Positions 16,335 through 27,500 of a stretch of DNA of 32,752 nucleotides are shown in pieces (position 1 is the stretch's first letter; each line of letters starts with the position of its first letter). Origin of the DNA: Oscillibacter sp. GTDB taxonomy: Bacteria; Bacillota; Clostridia; Oscillospirales; Oscillospiraceae. The DNA lies in contig JAAWIL010000003.1 of the NCBI GenBank assembly GCA_022796315.1, positions 1 through 32,752 of the forward strand, read 5' to 3'. The notes beneath the pieces were generated by a model, which was not told where the DNA came from, did no database searches, and was given only the letters and a program-made list of their open reading frames with translations. The position numbers and the translations under genes were made by a program.

Positions 16335-18308
16335 ATGAAAAGTATCCGGAAAAAGATCACAGTGTGTCTGATGGCAACGGTTTTGATTGCTCTGGCAGCG
16401 GTGGGAACGTCCAGTATCGCCCTGAACTACCGGAGCACCCTGGCCACAGTGGACCAGATGATGAGCGAGACCGCAGTGCTGGCGGCGGAGCGCATCCAGC
16501 AGGAACTGACCGCCTACCAAAATGTGGCCATGGATACCGGCTGCATCCCCCAGCTGTCCGACGGGACGGTGCCGGTGGAGGAAAAGCGCGCGATCATTGA
16601 CGAGCGCGTCTCCATGCACGGCTTCCAGCGGGGCAACATCGTCGGCGCGAACGGCGTCAGCATCTTTGACGGGAAGGACTACTCCGACCGGGAATACGTG
16701 CAGCAGGCGATGAAGGGGAACGTTTACGTCTCCGAGCCCCTGGTCAGCAAGGTGACGGGGGAGCTCTCCATCATGGTGGCGGCGCCGCTCTATGCCGGCG
16801 GAAACCAGGGGTCCCGGATTGTGGGTGTGATCTATTTTGTGCCGCCGGAGACGTTTTTGAACGACATCGTCTCCTCCATCAAGGTCAGTCCCAACAGCCG
16901 GGCCTATATGATCAACAAGAACGGCGACACCATCGCGGACGCCACGCTGGAGACCATCACCACACAGAATGTGGAGCGGGACGCCCAGAGCGACAAATCC
17001 CTGCGGGACTTGGCCGCCATTCATGCGCAGATGCGCCAGGGGGAGAACGGTTTTGGCAGTTTCTCCAATGAGGCCGGCCCCTGGTTTGCGGCCTACGCCC
17101 CGGTGGAGGGGACGGACGGCTGGAGCGTCTCCGTTACGGCCATGAAGAAGGACTATCTGACGGATACATACGTGGGAATGCTGATCAACCTGCTGGTGGT
17201 CTTGGCCTCCATTTTGGCCTCGGTCGTGGTGGCGCTGAAGCTCTCCAGCAACATCAGCGTGCCGATGCGGGCCTGCGCCGAGCGGATGAAGCTGCTGGTG
17301 GAGGGCGACCTGGAGTCCCCGGTGCCCGAGACCGTGGGGCAGGATGAGACGGCGGAGCTGACCCGTTCCACGGCAGAGCTGGTGACGGGTCTGAACACGA
17401 TCATCAACGATATCGGGTATCTCCTGACCGAGATGTCCCGGCAGAATTTTGATATCCAATCCGCCCATCGGGAGGCCTATGTGGGCGGGTTCCAGGGAAT
17501 CCTGACGTCCATGCGCACGCTGAAGGTGGAGCTGAGCCGCACCATGCGCCAGATTGACGCCTCGGCCGGGCAGGTCTCCGCGGCCAGCGGACAGGTCTCC
17601 ACCGGCGCCCAGACCCTGAGCCAGGGGTCCATGATGCAGGCGAGCTCCGTGGAAGAGCTGGCAGCCACCATCAACGACATCGCTGCCAGCGCGAAAAAGA
17701 CCTCTTCCGCCGCCGAGGAGGCGGGCCAGTTTGTGGGCCAGGCCGGCGCGCAGCTGGGCATCAGCGTGGAGCACGTCAAGGAGCTGAACGGCGCCATGGA
17801 GAAGATCTCCCAGTCCTCTGAGGAGATCTCCAAGATCATTGCCGCCATCGAGAATATCGCCTTCCAGACGAACATCCTGGCGCTGAACGCCGCCGTGGAG
17901 GCGGCCCGGGCCGGCAGCGCCGGAAAGGGCTTTGCCGTGGTGGCCGACGAGGTGCGGAACCTGGCCAGCAAGTCCGACGAGGCCGCCAAGGCCACCAAGG
18001 AGCTGATCGAGGGCTCCATTGCCGCCGTCACCGAGGGCAGAGGGGCGGTGACCAGGGTGACAGAGTCCCTGGAGCAGACCAGCGTCTTTGCCGGCCATGT
18101 GACCGCGCAGATGGATATTGTGGTAGATGCGGTGGAGAAGCAGACCAGCGCCATCGCCCAGGTCACCGAGGGCGTGGACCAGATCTCCTCCGTGGTGCAG
18201 ACCAACTCCGCCACCGCCCAGGAGAGCGCCGCCGCCAGTGAGGAGCTCTCTGCGGAGGCCTCCAGCCTGAAGCATCTGGTGGACCAGTTCACGCTGGCAC
18301 AGGAGTGA
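16335..18308 (+). CDS. Membrane methyl-accepting chemotaxis protein (dCACHE-HAMP-MA)
   Basis: Start ATG 16335 after gaggtgcagagag; extracellular Cache-like region, [39 protein letters not shown]; signalling tip [37 protein letters not shown]. Confidence 0.95.
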   Translation: MKSIRKKITVCLMATVLIALAAVGTSSIALNYRSTLATVDQMMSETAVLAAERIQQELTAYQNVAMDTGCIPQLSDGTVPVEEKRAIIDERVSMHGFQRGNIVGANGVSIFDGKDYSDREYVQQAMKGNVYVSEPLVSKVTGELSIMVAAPLYAGGNQGSRIVGVIYFVPPETFLNDIVSSIKVSPNSRAYMINKNGDTIADATLETITTQNVERDAQSDKSLRDLAAIHAQMRQGENGFGSFSNEAGPWFAAYAPVEGTDGWSVSVTAMKKDYLTDTYVGMLINLLVVLASILASVVVALKLSSNISVPMRACAERMKLLVEGDLESPVPETVGQDETAELTRSTAELVTGLNTIINDIGYLLTEMSRQNFDIQSAHREAYVGGFQGILTSMRTLKVELSRTMRQIDASAGQVSAASGQVSTGAQTLSQGSMMQASSVEELAATINDIAASAKKTSSAAEEAGQFVGQAGAQLGISVEHVKELNGAMEKISQSSEEISKIIAAIENIAFQTNILALNAAVEAARAGSAGKGFAVVADEVRNLASKSDEAAKATKELIEGSIAAVTEGRGAVTRVTESLEQTSVFAGHVTAQMDIVVDAVEKQTSAIAQVTEGVDQISSVVQTNSATAQESAAASEELSAEASSLKHLVDQFTLAQE

Positions 18309-18368
18309 CGCAGCCCTGACAGGGTCTCTGGAGCACGGACATCCTGCCTTGGGAATGACCGGGAGCTG

Positions 18369-18397
18369 TTGACATGTGGAACGGGTTCCCGTATAAT
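18369..18397 (+). promoter_or_regulatory. Perfect consensus promoter of the FIST gene with a palindromic spacer
   Basis: TTGACA-tgtggaacgggttcccg-TATAAT; 17-bp spacer containing GGAAC-GG-GTTCC. Confidence 0.8.
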
Positions 18398-18431
18398 TTG
18401 AGCGAGAAAAAATATGGGAGGGAACGGCAGC

Positions 18432-19487
18432 GTGAAACAGTTTTTTGGGATGAGCCGGAACGGCAATTTGGAGGAAGCGGTCCGTGGACTCCACAGCCCT
18501 CAGTTTATAATGCTGTTATCGAACGACACGCAATTTACAGCCCATGTGGAGGAGCTGGAGCGGCGCTTTCCCGGCGTTCCAAGCATCGGATGTATCGGGA
18601 TGAGCTATCAGACCAGCGTGGTGGAGAACGGCGTGGGAGTCATCGCGTTTTCGGATGGCGTCAAGGCTGCGGCCAACGTGCTGGAGCAGGCCTCCGTCAT
18701 GCCGGTCAAGTACATCCGGAGGCTGGAAAACGACGTGCAGGCGGTGGGCGGCTCCGGCAGGGACACGGTGTGCATTGACTTCTGCGCGGGGAACGACGCC
18801 TGTGTGCTGACCACCATCAACACGGTTTTGCAGCGGCAGGGAATCCCCCTGGTGGGGGGAACCGGCGACCAGGGACGGGTGTCCGCCAATGGGCGGGTGT
18901 ATCAGGACGCGGTGGCTTACGGAATCGTGCGGAACCAGAACGGAAGGGTGAAGACCTACAAGGAGAACATCTATCACCAGCTGGGGAATTACCGCTTCAT
19001 CGCCTCCAATACGGACCGGGCCAATTACATTCTGGGCTCTCTGAACGGAAAGCCCGCCAAGCAGGTCTATGAGAGCATCCTCCATGTGACCGATGAGGAG
19101 ATCCTGACCAGGACCTTCCAGAACCCCTTTGGCAAGATCAACGGGGACGATACCTGCATCATCTCGATCAAGGAGGTCCGGGGCAATGCCTTGGCCTGCT
19201 TCCGCCAGGTCAACGACTCCGACGTGCTGATCCTGCTGGAGCTGGGGGACTATCAGGCCATTACCAGGAATACGATTCAGCAGATCTGCCAGGAGTTCCC
19301 CAAGCGCTCCGCGGTGTTCTCCGTGAACTGCCTGTTCCGCTATAAGCTCTTTTCCGAGCGCAATTATATGCAGGCGTATCTGCGGGAGATGGCGGCTCTG
19401 GGGAGCCACGCTGGGCTTGTGGGATACGGTGAGCACTACAACAACCGGTTTGTGAATCAGTCCATGACCTGCGTGGTCTTTGAGTAA
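18432..19487 (+). CDS. FIST domain (FIST_N/FIST_C) signal transduction protein
   Basis: [52 protein letters not shown]-like C-terminal [17 protein letters not shown] start at 18432 with gggaggg upstream (the ORF extends to ATG 18414). Confidence 0.8.
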   Translation: MKQFFGMSRNGNLEEAVRGLHSPQFIMLLSNDTQFTAHVEELERRFPGVPSIGCIGMSYQTSVVENGVGVIAFSDGVKAAANVLEQASVMPVKYIRRLENDVQAVGGSGRDTVCIDFCAGNDACVLTTINTVLQRQGIPLVGGTGDQGRVSANGRVYQDAVAYGIVRNQNGRVKTYKENIYHQLGNYRFIASNTDRANYILGSLNGKPAKQVYESILHVTDEEILTRTFQNPFGKINGDDTCIISIKEVRGNALACFRQVNDSDVLILLELGDYQAITRNTIQQICQEFPKRSAVFSVNCLFRYKLFSERNYMQAYLREMAALGSHAGLVGYGEHYNNRFVNQSMTCVVFE

Positions 19488-19498
19488 GGAGGGACAGG

Positions 19499-20443
19499 AT
19501 GTTATTTACAGGAAAGCGCCGGCAGGCACCGGAGCAGCCCCGCGCGGAGAAGAGTCTGTACCCGGTGCTCCACGTGGCGGACAGCCTGAAGGCCTACCAG
19601 AGAGAGCTGGTGAAAAAAGAGGTGGCCTCCCTTTCGGAGCTGAGCATGGTGGGCAGCGCCTTCTCCAACGTGGTGGCGGAGGCGGACCAGTTTCAGGAGA
19701 AGCTCCAGGATTTGGGACAATCCTTTTCCGATATTGACCAGACGGCAGGGGGATTCCGCCAGGTGCGGGAGGAGGTCGCCCTGGCTGTGACGGCGGCCCA
19801 GGACCAGATGGAGGAGCTGGAGAAGACCTCCTCGCAGGTGCAGCGGTCCTATGAGGAGATGGCGGGGATGTTCGCCCAGCTGCAGGCCGCCATTGATGGG
19901 ATTCAAAAGTGCATGGGCAAGATTGTGTCTATCGCGGATCAGACGGATATCCTGGCCATCAACGCCTCCATTGAGGCGGCACGAGCCGGCGTGGAGGGCC
20001 GCGGCTTCGCCGTGGTAGCGGTGCAGGTTAAGGAGCTGGCCAAGGAGATCAAGGTGCTGGCGGCGGAGGTGAATACCGGCGTCGGCGACGTGGAGGACCG
20101 GGCGGGACAGCTCAGCGGAAGCATTACCACCTCCCAGCAGCTCCTGGGCCAGAGCATGGATATTGTGGAACAGACCGACGAGAGCTTTCGCCGGATTATG
20201 GCGGCGTCCGAGGGCGCGGTGTCCGTGCAGACGGAGATCTCCAGCGTGATCAGCGCCTCCCAGCAGAACCTGCAGATTATCTGCCAGTTTTTCGACCGGA
20301 TCAAGGACCAGTATCAGGAGGTCATCCGGCATATTGCGCAGGCCAGCCGCCTGGGCACGACAAAGAGCGCGATGTTTGAGGATATGGACAATATGATTTC
20401 TCAGATTCCGCCGATGGTGAAAGAGGCGAAAGAGGGACGCTGA
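19499..20443 (+). CDS. Soluble methyl-accepting chemotaxis-like protein
   Basis: No TM; signalling tip [40 protein letters not shown]; aggaggg RBS. Confidence 0.92.
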   Translation: MLFTGKRRQAPEQPRAEKSLYPVLHVADSLKAYQRELVKKEVASLSELSMVGSAFSNVVAEADQFQEKLQDLGQSFSDIDQTAGGFRQVREEVALAVTAAQDQMEELEKTSSQVQRSYEEMAGMFAQLQAAIDGIQKCMGKIVSIADQTDILAINASIEAARAGVEGRGFAVVAVQVKELAKEIKVLAAEVNTGVGDVEDRAGQLSGSITTSQQLLGQSMDIVEQTDESFRRIMAASEGAVSVQTEISSVISASQQNLQIICQFFDRIKDQYQEVIRHIAQASRLGTTKSAMFEDMDNMISQIPPMVKEAKEGR

Positions 20444-20455
20444 GGCCAGCGTCCC
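20434..20455 (+). terminator. Hairpin overlapping the stop codon of the soluble MCP gene
   Basis: gggacgctg-aggc-cagcgtccc perfect 9-bp stem followed by ATTT. Confidence 0.55.
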
Positions 20456-20537
20456 ATTTCACAGTCTCCATGAATGGGAGAGAGCTCCTTACTGCGTTTG
20501 GATTGGAAGCTCGTTCTAGGAAGGTGGTGCCGCAAAG

Positions 20538-22280
20538 ATGTCACTGAGAGAAAAGATTGCTTCGTTTTTGTTTCGGGCAAGAGCGAAGGAGAACTTGGAG
20601 GATGGCGCGCAGCAGGAGCAGGCGAAGGCAGAGACTGCGGAGGCCCAGGAGGACAGCAGCGTCAACCCGGCTGTGCTGGAGCTGTCTCCGGAACATGCCC
20701 TCCACCGTCTCCGGGAGATGCGCCGGCAGGAGGCCGGCTATATGCCGGCCCCCAGAATTTGCCTGGATGAGGAGGGAATCCTTCCGCCAGAGCTGGTGAA
20801 GAAGGAACTGAACCGCCTGCGCTCCTTCCTGAGCAGCGCTTGCGGCGCACGGCTCAAGCAGGCCAAGGGAAAGAAGCCGGGCAAGAACCGGAAAAAGGAG
20901 AAGGAGGCGGGGGAGCCGGAAGATGAGGGAGATGCGCTGATGCTGGACGCCCTGCCCCAGTTCTTCCTCTCGGCGGATAAGCTCTATGCCTGGATGATTG
21001 TGCTGCCGCCTGTTGGAGAGGGACAGGAGCTGAACCGGGACCTGCTCTGGCGAGCGATGCGGGGACAGGGGATTACCTACGGCGTAGACGAGCGGCTGGT
21101 GGACCGGCTGTCTCACGACGACGAGCGGTACTTCCACCTGTATCTCATTGCCAAGGGAAAACCCGCCTTTGACGGGAAAAACGGCAACATTGTGGACTAC
21201 TTCCCCCGGGTTGTGGAGCGGGTGATGGAGGTGGATGAGTTCGGGCAGGTGGACTATGCCAACCTGAACCTGATCCGCAATGTCAAGGAGGGGCAGGAGA
21301 TCTGCCGCCTCATTAAGCCCACCGAGGGCGAGCCGGGCCGGACGGTGACAGACCAGGAGATTCCCGCAAAGAGCGGAAAGCCGGTGCCGCTGCCGAAGGG
21401 GCGGAACACCGAGATCAGCGAGGACGAACTCTCCCTGATTGCGGTCATGCCGGGGCATGTGGAATTCACCGGCCGGAGCTTCCAGGTAAAGCCGGTGCTG
21501 GATATTGACGGAAATGTGGACTTTTCCACGGGAAATATCAAGTTCCTGGGGGACATCAATATCAAAGGCGACGTGCTCAGCGGGTTCACAGTCCGCGCCA
21601 TGGGAGATATTCACGTAGGCGGCGTGGTGGAGGCCGGAAGCACCGTGGAGGCCGGCGGAGACCTGGTGGTGGTCAAGGGCATCCTGGGAGACGGCACCAC
21701 GGTGATTCGCGCGCACCGGTGCGTCTTCTCCAAGTATATTGAGAACTCCACCATTTACGTCCGGGAGAACTTGCAGACGGACTGCATCATCAACGGCAGA
21801 GTGTACTGTGATGGAGAGGTCCACGTCCGCTCTGGGCGGGGCAGCATTATGGGCGGCCGGATCTGGGCCGCCAAGCTGGTAAACGCCGCGTCGGTGGGGT
21901 CCCCGGCGGAGTGCAGAACGACCATCGCCCTGGGAGGCCTGCCCTGCACGAACTTCGAGCGGGAGGTCGTGCAGCAGGAGCTGAAGGACCTGGAGATGGA
22001 TCTGGAGAAGCTGGAGTGCCAGCCGGACAGCCCGGTCAAGAGCAGTCTTCTGGCCAAGCTGCGGGTGAAGCTGTCTACGGCGGAGCTGAAGCTGAAGCAG
22101 CTGGAAGATGATTTGGTGGACATCGAACAGGAGATGACGGAGAAAACGGCGGGACGGATGGAGTGCGGTGTGGCCTACCCGGAGACGGAGATCAGCATTG
22201 GCGACGAGATGCTCCGCCTGCGGCGGGAGACCAGACAGTGCGTCGCGAAGCTGGTGAGCGGGGAGATCGTGGTGATATAA
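20538..22280 (+). CDS. FapA/DUF342 family protein
   Basis: GITYGVDERLVDRL, GKPAFDGKNGNIVDYF, VKEGQEICRLIKPTEGEPGRTVTDQEIPAKSGKPVPLPKGRNTEISEDELSLIAVMPGHVEF, ISIGDEMLRLRRET; repeated Gly-rich beta-helix (GDINIKGDVLSGFTVRAMGDIHVGGVVEAGSTVEAGGDLVV). Confidence 0.92.
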   Translation: MSLREKIASFLFRARAKENLEDGAQQEQAKAETAEAQEDSSVNPAVLELSPEHALHRLREMRRQEAGYMPAPRICLDEEGILPPELVKKELNRLRSFLSSACGARLKQAKGKKPGKNRKKEKEAGEPEDEGDALMLDALPQFFLSADKLYAWMIVLPPVGEGQELNRDLLWRAMRGQGITYGVDERLVDRLSHDDERYFHLYLIAKGKPAFDGKNGNIVDYFPRVVERVMEVDEFGQVDYANLNLIRNVKEGQEICRLIKPTEGEPGRTVTDQEIPAKSGKPVPLPKGRNTEISEDELSLIAVMPGHVEFTGRSFQVKPVLDIDGNVDFSTGNIKFLGDINIKGDVLSGFTVRAMGDIHVGGVVEAGSTVEAGGDLVVVKGILGDGTTVIRAHRCVFSKYIENSTIYVRENLQTDCIINGRVYCDGEVHVRSGRGSIMGGRIWAAKLVNAASVGSPAECRTTIALGGLPCTNFEREVVQQELKDLEMDLEKLECQPDSPVKSSLLAKLRVKLSTAELKLKQLEDDLVDIEQEMTEKTAGRMECGVAYPETEISIGDEMLRLRRETRQCVAKLVSGEIVVI

Positions 22281-22436
22281 CCGGCCTTCACAGGGCGTTC
22301 AGGCGGCGGAACACGGGCCGCTTACGTCCGGCGGCAGAGGCGAGCGGTTGGACAGCGGAGCTGCCGGATTTCCCCGGCAGGGCGGTTCGGAGGGCCGCGC
22401 CTGCATGATCTGAAATCGGAAAGAGGAAACAGTGAT

Positions 22437-22799
22437 ATGAAGAAAAAGCTCATGGTGGTAGATGATTCCCGGATGATGGAGCTGCAGATCTGCAAGCTGC
22501 TGGAGGACTCTGCGTTCGAGGTGGCGGCATACTGCGAAAACGGCGAGGATGCGATTGTGCGCTATCAGGAGATTCATCCGGATATCGTGACCATGGACAT
22601 CATCATGCCTGGCATTGACGGCCTGGAGACGGCAAAGATCATCTTGGAGGAGCACCCGGAGGCACGCATTGTGATGCTTTCCTCTCTGGTGTGTGAGGAC
22701 ACCATCAATGAGGCCGGCAGCATCGGCGCGAAAACCTTTCTCAACAAGCCGGTCACAAGGGAGAACTTGCTTCAGGCTTTGGAGACGGCGCTGGGCTGA
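22437..22799 (+). CDS. CheY-like stand-alone response regulator
   Basis: KLMVVDDSRMM, IVTMDIIMPGIDGLE, IVMLSSL, FLNKPVT. Confidence 0.94.
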   Translation: MKKKLMVVDDSRMMELQICKLLEDSAFEVAAYCENGEDAIVRYQEIHPDIVTMDIIMPGIDGLETAKIILEEHPEARIVMLSSLVCEDTINEAGSIGAKTFLNKPVTRENLLQALETALG

Positions 22800-22833
22800 G
22801 GAGCGCGGAATTTTCAAAATGGACAGATCAGAG

Positions 22834-22865
22834 GGCAGCAGATGCGTCGCGTCTGCTGCCTTTTT
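22834..22865 (+). terminator. Rho-independent terminator after the CheY-like gene
   Basis: ggcagcaga...tctgctgcc stem followed by TTTTT. Confidence 0.88.
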
Positions 22866-22973
22866 GTTGCGGATTGACCCTGAACGGGAAATGATGTGAT
22901 TCTCCTGAGAGACAAAGCGGGGATTTTTGCCCATAGAATTGGCATTTTGGAACTTTTTTTGGAAGTCAGTCCC

Positions 22974-23002
22974 TTGAAAAGGCGGAAAAAATATGCTACA
23001 CT
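22974..23002 (+). promoter_or_regulatory. Promoter of the SBP/kinase pair
   Basis: TTGAAA-N17-TACACT. Confidence 0.6.
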
Positions 23003-23043
23003 AACAGGAAACGCCAAAAACGAAAAGGAAGAAGGAATGATCC

Positions 23044-24507
23044 ATGAAGATGAGAAGAAGTACAGCGGAGAAGGCAGGCCTAGTGTGTTTGACTACGGCG
23101 CTGGCGTTTTCGCTGACGGGCTGCGGGAGCAAGAGCCCCCTGGACCCCAAAAATCCGGTATCCCTGACGGTGTGGCACTACTACAACGGCTCCCAGCAGG
23201 CCGCCTTTGACACCCTGGTGGAGGAGTTCAACGACACCGTGGGCCGGGAGCGGGGGATCTACGTGGAGAGCTACTCCCAGGGCTCGGTGTCCGACCTGGA
23301 GACCGCGGTGCGGGACGCCATCGGCGGCAAGGTGGGGGCCGGCGCCATGCCGGATATCTTCTCCTCCTACGCGGACACCGCCTATGAGATCGAGCAGGCG
23401 GGCGCTCTGGCCAACTTGTCGGACTACCTGGACCAGGCGGAGCTGGAGCGGTATGTGGACTCCTACATTGAGGAGGGCCGCATTGCCGCCGACGGGACCC
23501 TGCGGATCTTCCCCACGGCGAAGTCCACGGAGATCATGATGATCAACCGGACGGACTGGGATGTGTTCGCGGCGGCCACAGGGGCCTCCCTGGAGAATCT
23601 GGGGACCGTCGAGGGCGTGGTGGATACCGCCAGGACCTACTATGAGTGGACGGACAGCCTGACCCCGGATGTGCCGGGGGACGGCAAGGCCTTCTACGGC
23701 CGGGACGCCATGGCGAACTACTTCATCATCGGTATGCAGCAGCTGGGCGTGGAGATCTTCCAGGTGGAGAACGGGGAGATGACCCTGAACACGCCGAAGG
23801 AGGAGCTGCGCCGGCTGTGGGAAAACTACTACGTGCCCATGGTCCAGGGGTACTTCGGGGCCTATGGCTCCTTCCGCTCGGACGACGTGAAAACCGGGGA
23901 CATTCTGGCCTATACGGGTTCCACCACCTCCGCCATGTATTTCCCCGACCAGGTGGAGCTGGAGGAGGGCAGCCACGCCATCGACTACCAGGTCATGGCG
24001 GCGCCGGTTTTTGAGGGCGGGCGGAACTACGCCGTGCAGCAGGGCGCCGGAATGGTGGTCAGCAAATCGGACGAACAGCACGAGTACGCCGCCGTTGAAT
24101 TTTTGAAGTGGTTCACCCAGACGGAGAACAACCTTCAGTTCGGCTGCGTGTCCGGCTACCTGCCGGTGCTGAAGGAGGCCAGCAGCATCGAGAAGCTGGA
24201 CCAGGTGATCGGGGACCGGGACCTGTCGGTGGCGCCCAAGACCTATGACTGCCTGAGCACCATGTTCGACGGCATGGAGGACATCACCCTCTATACCAAC
24301 AAGAGCTTCCGGAACGGCTCCGCGGCGCGGAAGGTGCTGGAGTACCACCTGGCGGACCGGGCGGCGGAGGACCGGGCGGCCGTGACGGCGGCGCTGGCCC
24401 AGGGCAGGAGCCTGGAGGAGGCCGTGGCGCCCTACGTGACGGAAGAGGCCTTTGAGAACTGGTATGGCGCCTTCTGCGAGGCGCTGAACGCGGCTGCGGC
24501 CAAGTAG
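23044..24507 (+). CDS. Extracellular solute-binding lipoprotein, ABC family 1 type
   Basis: Lipobox SLTGC; PVSLTVWHYYNGSQQAAFDTLVEEFND; AAVEFLKWFTQTENNLQFGCVSGYLPV. Confidence 0.92.
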   Translation: MKMRRSTAEKAGLVCLTTALAFSLTGCGSKSPLDPKNPVSLTVWHYYNGSQQAAFDTLVEEFNDTVGRERGIYVESYSQGSVSDLETAVRDAIGGKVGAGAMPDIFSSYADTAYEIEQAGALANLSDYLDQAELERYVDSYIEEGRIAADGTLRIFPTAKSTEIMMINRTDWDVFAAATGASLENLGTVEGVVDTARTYYEWTDSLTPDVPGDGKAFYGRDAMANYFIIGMQQLGVEIFQVENGEMTLNTPKEELRRLWENYYVPMVQGYFGAYGSFRSDDVKTGDILAYTGSTTSAMYFPDQVELEEGSHAIDYQVMAAPVFEGGRNYAVQQGAGMVVSKSDEQHEYAAVEFLKWFTQTENNLQFGCVSGYLPVLKEASSIEKLDQVIGDRDLSVAPKTYDCLSTMFDGMEDITLYTNKSFRNGSAARKVLEYHLADRAAEDRAAVTAALAQGRSLEEAVAPYVTEEAFENWYGAFCEALNAAAAK

Positions 24508-24514
24508 GGATGCC

Positions 24515-27500
24515 ATGAAAGAGAATGGTCGGCAGCGAAAGAAATCGACGATCTTCCGGATCTTTCTCGTTCCTCTGATTGCCATCATGCTGCTGCAGAG
24601 CGTGATCAGCATCGGCACACTGGTGGTTAAGAGAACGACTAAAACGCTGGAGGAATACGCCGGCAACATGATGAACCGCCTGGTGGAGAACCGGGGGGTG
24701 ATTTTGCAGAGCGACATGAACCAGCGCTGGGCCTCCGTTCATCAGCGGGAGGCGTGGCTGAACGCGCTTTTGGAGCAGTACCTGGCCGCCGAGGACATAG
24801 ACCTGGATGCGATGCTTCAATCCGGAGAGCAGAGGAGCGCACTGCTGGAGCAGATGTTTCCGGAGTGCCTGGAGGTGCTGCAAAACAACTCTACCACAGG
24901 AATTTTCCTGATCCTGGCGGGACCGGACGCCGGAACGGCCGGAGAGCTGGACGGGTTTTTCATCCGGGACTCCGATCCCAACACGAACCCGGCCAACCGC
25001 TCGGACCTGCTGCTGGAGCGGGGGAGCAAAGAGCTCTCCAGGGCCTGGGATATTCCCCTGGACACCAACTGGACCACCCGGTTCCATATGGACGGCCAGG
25101 GGACCAGCGAGGCCGACCGCTATTTCTACGAGCCCTGGCGGGCCGGCAGGGATTACCCGGAGGCGGACACGGCAGATTTGGGCTACTGGTCGCTGCCGTT
25201 CTGCCTGGAGAAGGAGACGGTGGACCCCCACGAGATGATCACCTACTCTCTGCCCCTGCGCTATAAGGGGCAGATCTACGGTGTGATAGGCGTGGAGATT
25301 TCCAGCCGGAGCCTGTATAACTACTTCCCCGCGTCGGAGCTGAATGAGGCGCAGCAGTCGGGGTATCTCCTGGCGGTCCGGGAGGAGGACGGCAGTTACC
25401 GGCCTCTGGTGGGCAAGGGGCTGCTCTATGATCAGGTCCGGACCATGGAGCCCGGAATCCGCCTGCGGGAGATGGAATACCAAGACGTCTGCCGCGTGGA
25501 GGGCGCCAGCCTGAACGGCCAGGGCATCTACGCCGCGGTGTGCCCGCTGAAGCTGTACAGCAGCAATGTGCCCTATGAGGACACGGAATGGGTGCTCCTG
25601 GGCCTGGACACGGAGGAGGACCTGTTTGGCATGAGCCGCCAGCTTTACGTCTGGATGGTCTTTGCCGTGTTGATCGGCCTGGGCTTTGGTGTGCTGGGAA
25701 TCTATCTGGCGGTCCGGCATCTGACCCGGCCGGTTCAGCGACTGATGCAGTGCATCAGCCGGGGGACCGTGGGCCTGGGGGCGTTCCGGGCTTCCAACAT
25801 TCTGGAGATTGACGCGCTGTACGATGTTGTGGTGGATCTGACAGAGCGGCAGCGGGAGGCGGAGAATATTCTGCTGGAGGAGAAGGAGCGCTATAAGCTG
25901 GCGCTGGAGTCCTCCAAGGACATCTTCTTCTCCTTTGACCTGCGGAGCCAGAGGCTGGATATTGTGAACCACCCCACGATGAGCGGGCAGTGGGCGTGCG
26001 ACAGCTACGGAGGCAGCTTTATTGACCCGGATTATATTTACGAGGCGGACCGGGCGCAGGCCGTCAAAGTCCTGCAGAGCAAGGAGGACGAGATCTATGT
26101 GGAGTTCCGCCTGAAATGGCCTCAGGATGCGGAGTATCTCTGGGTGGCCCTGACCGGAAAAACGGTCTATGACACCGATGGCCAGCGGTGGAAGCTGGTG
26201 GGGAGCATCCGAGACATCCAGGAGCAGAAGGAGCGGGAGGCCCAGCAGCTGCGCAAGAACACCATCGACGGCGTCACCGGCCTCTACGTCTACAGCGCAG
26301 GCCTCAAGGAGCTGACAGAGGCCCGGAGGAGCCGGCCGGAGGGCGTCATGGTCAGTCTGTTCCTGGATCAGCTGAAGCAGACCAACGAGAAGAACGGAAT
26401 TGTCTTCGGCGACATGATCCTGGAGGAGCTGGGAGAGCTGGTCCGGACCCGCTGCCAGGCGCTGGCGGAGGAGACCGGAGAGCGCGCGGAGGCCCTGCGG
26501 CTGAACCGGGATGAGCTGGTGCTGTGGCTGGGAGCGCAGACGGAGACTCGGGCGGCGTCCTTCGTGCAGGCGCTGCTGGAGACGGCGGCGGAGAGCCTGC
26601 AGGAGTTTTCGGTCCGGATACAGGCCGGCATCGTCCGGGGAGAGCGGGGCCGGGACACGGAGGAGCTGATCCGGATGGCGAAGCTGGCCCGGAGCGCGGG
26701 ACAGCCCGGGGCCGGCGAACGGCCCGGCCTCTATGGGGAGGTCCCGGAGCGGGCCCGCGCGGCGCTGCCGGCTCTCCAGGCCTATGAGATCAACAGTCTG
26801 GGCTATGGAGAGGATGTAAGCCTGGTGTCCGTGGCACTGAACCTCTTCGGCAAGGGCGGGGACTTCCCGGCTCAGATGATGCTGATGATCCGGAAGATGG
26901 GCCGGTCTTACGGGGCCGAGGGGGTAATGGTGTCCCTGCTCCGGGCGGATTTTAATTCCAATTATCTCAACTATCAGTGGAGCCGCTCCGGGAAAACGGT
27001 GGAGGAGACGGTCAAAAAGTACTGCGAGGAGGAGAAGCAGGCCTTTTTCGACTGGCTGGGGCAGGGGGAGATCCGGTATGTCTCCCCTGAGGACAGCCGG
27101 CGGGAGGAGCTGCAATGCTTCCTGAACATCGCGCCGGGACAGCGGGGGCTGGTACTGCCGATGTATGACAGCGGCCGGTATATGGGCAATGTCTGCGTCC
27201 TGGGCCTGGGCCCGGAGCTGCTGGAGGACCCGGAGGAACACCAGAACCTTGCGGAGCTGGGCCAGGTGATCCAGAGCCAGATGAACCAGCAGCAGTACGA
27301 CATTGCCAGCAAGGCGAAGTCGGAGTTCCTCTCCCGCATGAGCCACGAGATTCGGACCCCCATGAACGGCATCATCGGTATGACGGCCATCGCCCTGCAG
27401 AAGGAGCAGGGCCCGGAGCGGATTCTGGACTGCCTCCAGAAGATCCAGTCCTCCTCCCACTATCTGCTGGGATTGATCAACGACATTTTGGACATGTCCA

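Noticed and set aside
16095-18494. 799-aa minus-strand ORF across the membrane MCP
   Set aside because: Shadow of the MCP; no domain signature, H/G/L-rich composition.
23080-24717. 545-aa minus-strand ORF across the solute-binding protein
   Set aside because: Shadow ORF opposite a lipoprotein gene with clear signal peptide and SBP motifs.
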